DNA from: Polytrichum commune
Taxonomy: Eukaryota > Streptophyta > Polytrichopsida > Polytrichales > Polytrichaceae
Length of the DNA stretch: 64,000 bases
Assembly (NCBI GenBank): GCA_950295325.1
Contig: OX485808.1
Span: 15,890,527-15,954,526 of the forward strand
Direction: 5' to 3'
The translations under genes were made by a program, and so were the position numbers. The notes below the pieces were generated by a model, which was not told the DNA's origin, searched no databases, and worked only from the letters and a program-made list of their open reading frames with translations. Shown here one piece after another: positions 60,158 through 64,000 of this stretch; the stretch's first letter is position 1, and every line of letters starts with the position of its first letter.

Positions 60158-61792
60158 CATAGTACACTAAAAAGAGAGGAACTGTTGCATACGAGCGTGT
60201 CTCTTGTTCATCCAACATTAAAGTTTTGAATGGCATGCAATTCAAAGGTTTGGTTTTTTATTTTTATTTATTTGATATCGGTTTTAGTTTTGAAGACTCT
60301 GAATTAGTTGAGTCCGAGTCATTTGAGATTAATTTGTCACAGACCTATCTACGGGTCAAGTTTTTTTTTTATGTTGGATGGATGAGACGTTTGTAATAGG
60401 CGTTAAATTACCTCTCGGTTTGTTGTGATTGGGGCCGGAGTTACACTCATCCTGTTCAACTTGGAGGTGCACATTTGAGGTTGTGCATGAAGTTATGGAG
60501 GAGTTTGGCATTGCGATAAGGGTGCAAGTGCAATACTTTGAGATGGTGCCAGGTAAATAATACGTATGAAACAAAGGACAGAGAAATGGGGATAATTGTC
60601 AGGCTGTAAGTACGTTAGACAAATAAATGTTACAATTAACAAGTCACGGGTAAAGTTAATAGCACGAGAACAGTGACACAAGGAGATTTGTCGCACAAAC
60701 ACTGGTGGCAGTCGAACTGTAAGTTACAGTAAAATAAGAGACCGTGAAAAACGCTTTCAAGGACACCTGTTCACTGAATAGGGACAGAGCAGTTTGATTT
60801 AATTACCACTCCCAAACTGTAAGAAAGTGAATAGGATTCTAAGAACACCGATTCTTATCAACAGTTACCGCAGTTAAGGCCAATCTGTCTCATCTCAAAT
60901 GATGCTGGAACATAGCGTCCACGTGGGTATTCAAGTAGGTCTCAACCAATATAAGAACGACACGTGGCACACATCGAGGGGGACATAGTCACTTCTGTCT
61001 ACATTGCGCATATGTAAGTACCTACCAATGCTGGATCAGTGTAGAGGTGAATGCATGCTATGGATAATGAATATCAATAACAGAATCAAAGAAACCTACT
61101 CAATCGAAGCCTACTATCAAAATTGTAAAGCAATCAAATGTCATAAACTGAGAGCAATATATTTATATACCCAAGTCATTGTTTGGGTCAACATCATTCT
61201 CTACCGTATTGAAGTGAGGGGTTACTTTTACCCAGGCATGACGATCCCTGGAAGCTAGATAAAACCCTACCGGTCTTCCAGAAAACAAAAATTTCCTCAA
61301 GTACCCCTACCAACTGGTGTTAAAAAGGAAAAGAAAAAAGAAAAGTCCTCATTAGAAAGGTACCTGAACAGGGAATATGTGTAGAAAAAGAAGAAGACGA
61401 TACGAGTCCCATTATGGTATCTACCCAATCTTGAGAAAGTAAAAACCTGAGAATCGGGTCTAAAGCCTGGGTTCTGAGGGTTGCCAACTACCTTACCTTA
61501 CCTTAGTTGGGCTCTCTGTCCAGCTCTGTCCCTCCATCTCCAGTGCGTATTGGCATCCCCCTTCTTATTTATTTATGTGTTTCAGGACGGGAGTATTCTT
61601 CCCTGCAGGGAGTAGTGTGGGAGCAGAGCTGTAAGGTAGCAGCAGCACTGAACAATATGGGGGGGAGGGGAAGGAGAGATTCCTAATCAAATAATCGTTG
61701 TTGTTGCCTAGTGCAACCGACCCAGGACGCACGGCAGTCTTCAATGTGCGCCTCTGCATGCAGGAGCCCATAGGCTCCTTGAACCGGGTGAC
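60158..61792. other. gene-free interval
   Basis: No exon is supported; frames are short and the sequence AT-rich. Nothing else of note was seen apart from an AAAAGAAAAAAG-type A-rich run at about 61322-61345. Confidence 0.4.
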
Positions 61793-62270
61793 ACCCCAGT
61801 AGTTGTCAACTGCCATCATGCTTTCATTTCCTTCCAAGTATATATATACCACTTGGAAAGCAGTTTCCGCGTTTAATATTTTCGCGGTTTTCGTTTCCTG
61901 GCAGCAGTGTCAGCTGAGAGGCTCTGACGAGCCCCTCATGGCAGGACGGGCATGCAGCATTTGCATCACAATTAAGTAGTGCACACCAATCTGATAATCG
62001 ATCCAGTCGCTGATTATATATTGAAGCGGGCGACGCCTCAGTAGTTGTCAACTGCCATGCTTTCATTTCTTTCAAGAGAGAGAGAGAGTGTGTGTATATA
62101 TATATACTTATGGAAGTGAATTTCCAGTGTTATTTTGCATTTTGCGTTTTCTGGCAGTGGCCTGAGACTCTGATGAGCCCTCATGGCAGGACAGGGCATG
62201 CAGCGTTTGCATCATAATTAATTAGTGCACACCAATCTCATAACTGATCTGGTCTTTGATTATACACGGA
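61793..62270 (+). repeat. tandem duplication (~238 bp, two copies)
   Basis: Copies at 61793-62030 and 62031-62270 share CAGTAGTTGTCAACTGCCAT, CTCATGGCAGGAC, GGGCATGCAGC, TTTGCATCA.AATTAA and AGTGCACACCAATCT. The second has a GA/GT/TA microsatellite (62073-62107) where the first has TA-rich sequence. Confidence 0.88.
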
Positions 62271-62369
62271 AGGAGGGTGAGCTCCTCGCAGACTTGCACT
62301 TAAACGTACCAGCTGGGACTGGGGAGTGCTTCATTCATGCTCCGGCTCCCCTTTCGCGTTCATGCTTTA

Positions 62370-63260
62370 GCTGATGTCGCAGGGAGGTTTGGAAACATTG
62401 GGTTGCACATACCATTGGGTTAAACGTACCAGCTTGAATATATATATATATATATATATATACTAGGTGTCCAATTAAAATAAGTAACCAAACTAGGGCC
62501 CAGTTACCTTACATGGTTGCCACGATTCCTTGACTTGGAGCCTCCATTCTTTAGCTGATGGAGCAGATAGATTTGGAAACATTGCATTGCACAAACATAC
62601 ATAACATTATTCGGATCCACAACAATGTTATACATGAATGTGGAGAATGTTCCGTGGAATAATGTCACTTCCACATAACATTGTTCTGGATTCGAATAAT
62701 GTTATGTACATACCGTTGACGTATGTTCTTAAATCCGATCCACACCTAACCACAAACCACTCAAACGTACTAGGCGTTTGATTACTGAGTTAAATACATT
62801 AGTAGATCCACACCTAACCACATCCCACCACTCAAGTATAAATGTGATTGCGCTATTGAAATATGTAAGTGAATTTAGGTCCAGTTACCTTACATGGTTG
62901 CCACGATTCATTGGCTTGGAGCTTCCATCCTTTAGCTGATGGAAGCATTGGGTGGCACAAATACACATAACCTTTGACGAATGTCCTTAATTCCAATCCA
63001 CACTTAACCATGTATCATTCAAACATAGGTATTTGATTACAATAAACATATTGGTACATCCACACGTAACCATGCACCACTCAAATTTAGGTGTTTCATT
63101 ACGATAAGTACGTTAGTACATCCACACCTAATAATCATCGACCATTCCAAGTATAAATGTAGGTGTCTGATTAAGGTAAGTAACCTCATTAGGCCGAGTC
63201 ACCTCACATAGTTGCCATAAATCTTTGGCCCAGAGCCTCCAATTGCATTGTTTTGCTAAT
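62370..63260 (+). repeat. irregular direct repeats
   Basis: The block CAGTTACCTTACATGGTTGC plus TTGGAGC.TCCAT and TTAGCTGATGGA occurs at about 62496-62560, 62882-62945 and, diverged, 63188-63262. Between them CCACACCTAACCA / CACTCAA phrases recur five times. A TA run lies at 62438-62461. These are diverged direct repeats with indels. Confidence 0.65.
62597..62712. repeat. inverted repeat around AACATTATTCGGATCC
   Basis: Left arm ATACATAACATTATTCGGAT... (from 62597) pairs with right arm ending ...CGAATAATGTTATGTA (to about 62710), with some mismatches and an inner AACAATGTTAT / ATAACATTGTT pairing. It has the look of a small fold-back unit or MITE of about 115 bp. Confidence 0.65.
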
Positions 63261-64000
63261 GGAGCAGCTTGAAGGTATGGAAGTATTGGGCAAAATTGTA
63301 CAATGCCTTACCTTACCTTTGGGTTGGGTAGATAGGTAGATAGTCCCCATACTCCACCCAATACTTCTTGCTTCTACAAGTAAGCGGTAGGGTCTCTTAA
63401 TGTGGGCGATGTTCTAGAAATGCTTGAAGAGGCAATAATATGGTTGCAAATCCCTGCCTCGGCACCCAAGAGGGACTCCATGAGCATGATTACCTAGTCA
63501 TGCAGGAGGGAGGGGGTCAACAAGGCTGATGAACACTATTTTGTCACATGTTGTTTTGTTGATGAATAGATTGGGCAAATGATGATGAAGAGAGAGGAAG
63601 AGAGAGAGAGAGAGAGAGAGTCCACTATGAGCATATGAGTGTTGGGTAATTGATGAATGTCACCGGAAAATTGTCCTATGCCGCCAGAATATATTAAAAT
63701 CTATCATTGTGGTAGATTGGATGAATGGTGATGGAGAGAGAGAGAGAGAACATAGCATGCATGTATGTCTTGGATAATTGATCCCACGTCACTAGAATTT
63801 GTCCCACATCATTGGAAAACTTGTAAATCTACCATAAATTTTTTTTATTTAAAACAAAATTCGACTGCATGCTCATAATATGATAACCATGTTAATGAGC
63901 TCAATAGTCAACATAACGCGGGGAGAAGGGGAGAGGACCTAAATGATCATTTAATGAGCACTAGAATCAACACTTGAAAATGAATAAGGTATTCATATGA
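63261..64000. other. gene-free end of window
   Basis: No exon is supported. GA microsatellites lie at about 63592-63620 and 63733-63749. The last 100 bases resemble 31200-31270 (GACCTA.ATGA.CATTTAATGAGCAC.AGAATC), a dispersed repeat that runs off the window. Confidence 0.45.

Noticed and set aside
1-64000. CRISPR arrays, bacterial operons, rRNA genes or a complete tRNA gene
   Set aside because: Tandem arrays here lack spacer structure, coding genes contain GT-AG introns, and no cloverleaf beyond the SINE head was found.

Overview
The window is nuclear DNA of a land plant. The evidence is short GT-AG introns, plant-specific gene families (an EMS1-type receptor kinase, a CAN-type nuclease, a plant ATX1/CCH-type copper chaperone), an interstitial TTTAGGG telomere-type tract, and a dense load of SINE, LINE, hAT and MITE-like repeats. 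The EMS1-type kinase and the compact introns look more like a bryophyte or lycophyte than a seed plant, but this is an inference and the species cannot be named from the window.

The window is gene-poor. Three genes are well supported: (1) a copper chaperone on the minus strand (6020 to about 8589), whose first exon lies inside a five-copy tandem repeat; (2) a nine-exon Ca2+-dependent, staphylococcal-nuclease-like CAN gene on the plus strand (33519-37458), encoding a predicted 407-residue, lipid-anchored protein with an unusual QYPG-repeat spacer; (3) a three-exon EMS1/EXS/MSP1-type LRR receptor kinase on the minus strand (45321 down to 40731), encoding a predicted 1363-residue protein. The last two are convergent. 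A fourth, weaker candidate is a 94-codon open frame on the minus strand at 24469-24753.

Layout: 0-6 kb, repeats including an intact SINE with a 16-bp target duplication; 6-8.6 kb, copper chaperone; 9-11.3 kb, a triplicated 0.4-kb block, one copy carrying a perfect 52-bp-TIR MITE, then LINE debris; 13.5-16 kb, a fold-back element and two TIR elements; 16.4-23 kb, a TIR-family end, a decayed LINE, another TIR element, and a 1062-bp hAT element inserted inside a MITE with an exact 8-bp duplication; 23-33 kb, mostly anonymous sequence; 33.5-45.3 kb, the gene-bearing core; 47.6-48.7 kb, a four-copy tandem array upstream of the receptor kinase; 50-57 kb, more LINE debris with recognisable RNase H and endonuclease pieces; 59.2-60.2 kb, a 192-bp by 5 satellite; 61-64 kb, duplications and microsatellites.

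The three main genes have unrelated roles (copper delivery, nucleic-acid cleavage at membranes, peptide-hormone perception), and nothing suggests that they work together. The most interesting signals are the repeated candidate first exons of the copper chaperone, the low-complexity spacer in the CAN nuclease, the nested transposon insertions with intact junctions, and the A+C-rich LINE family.
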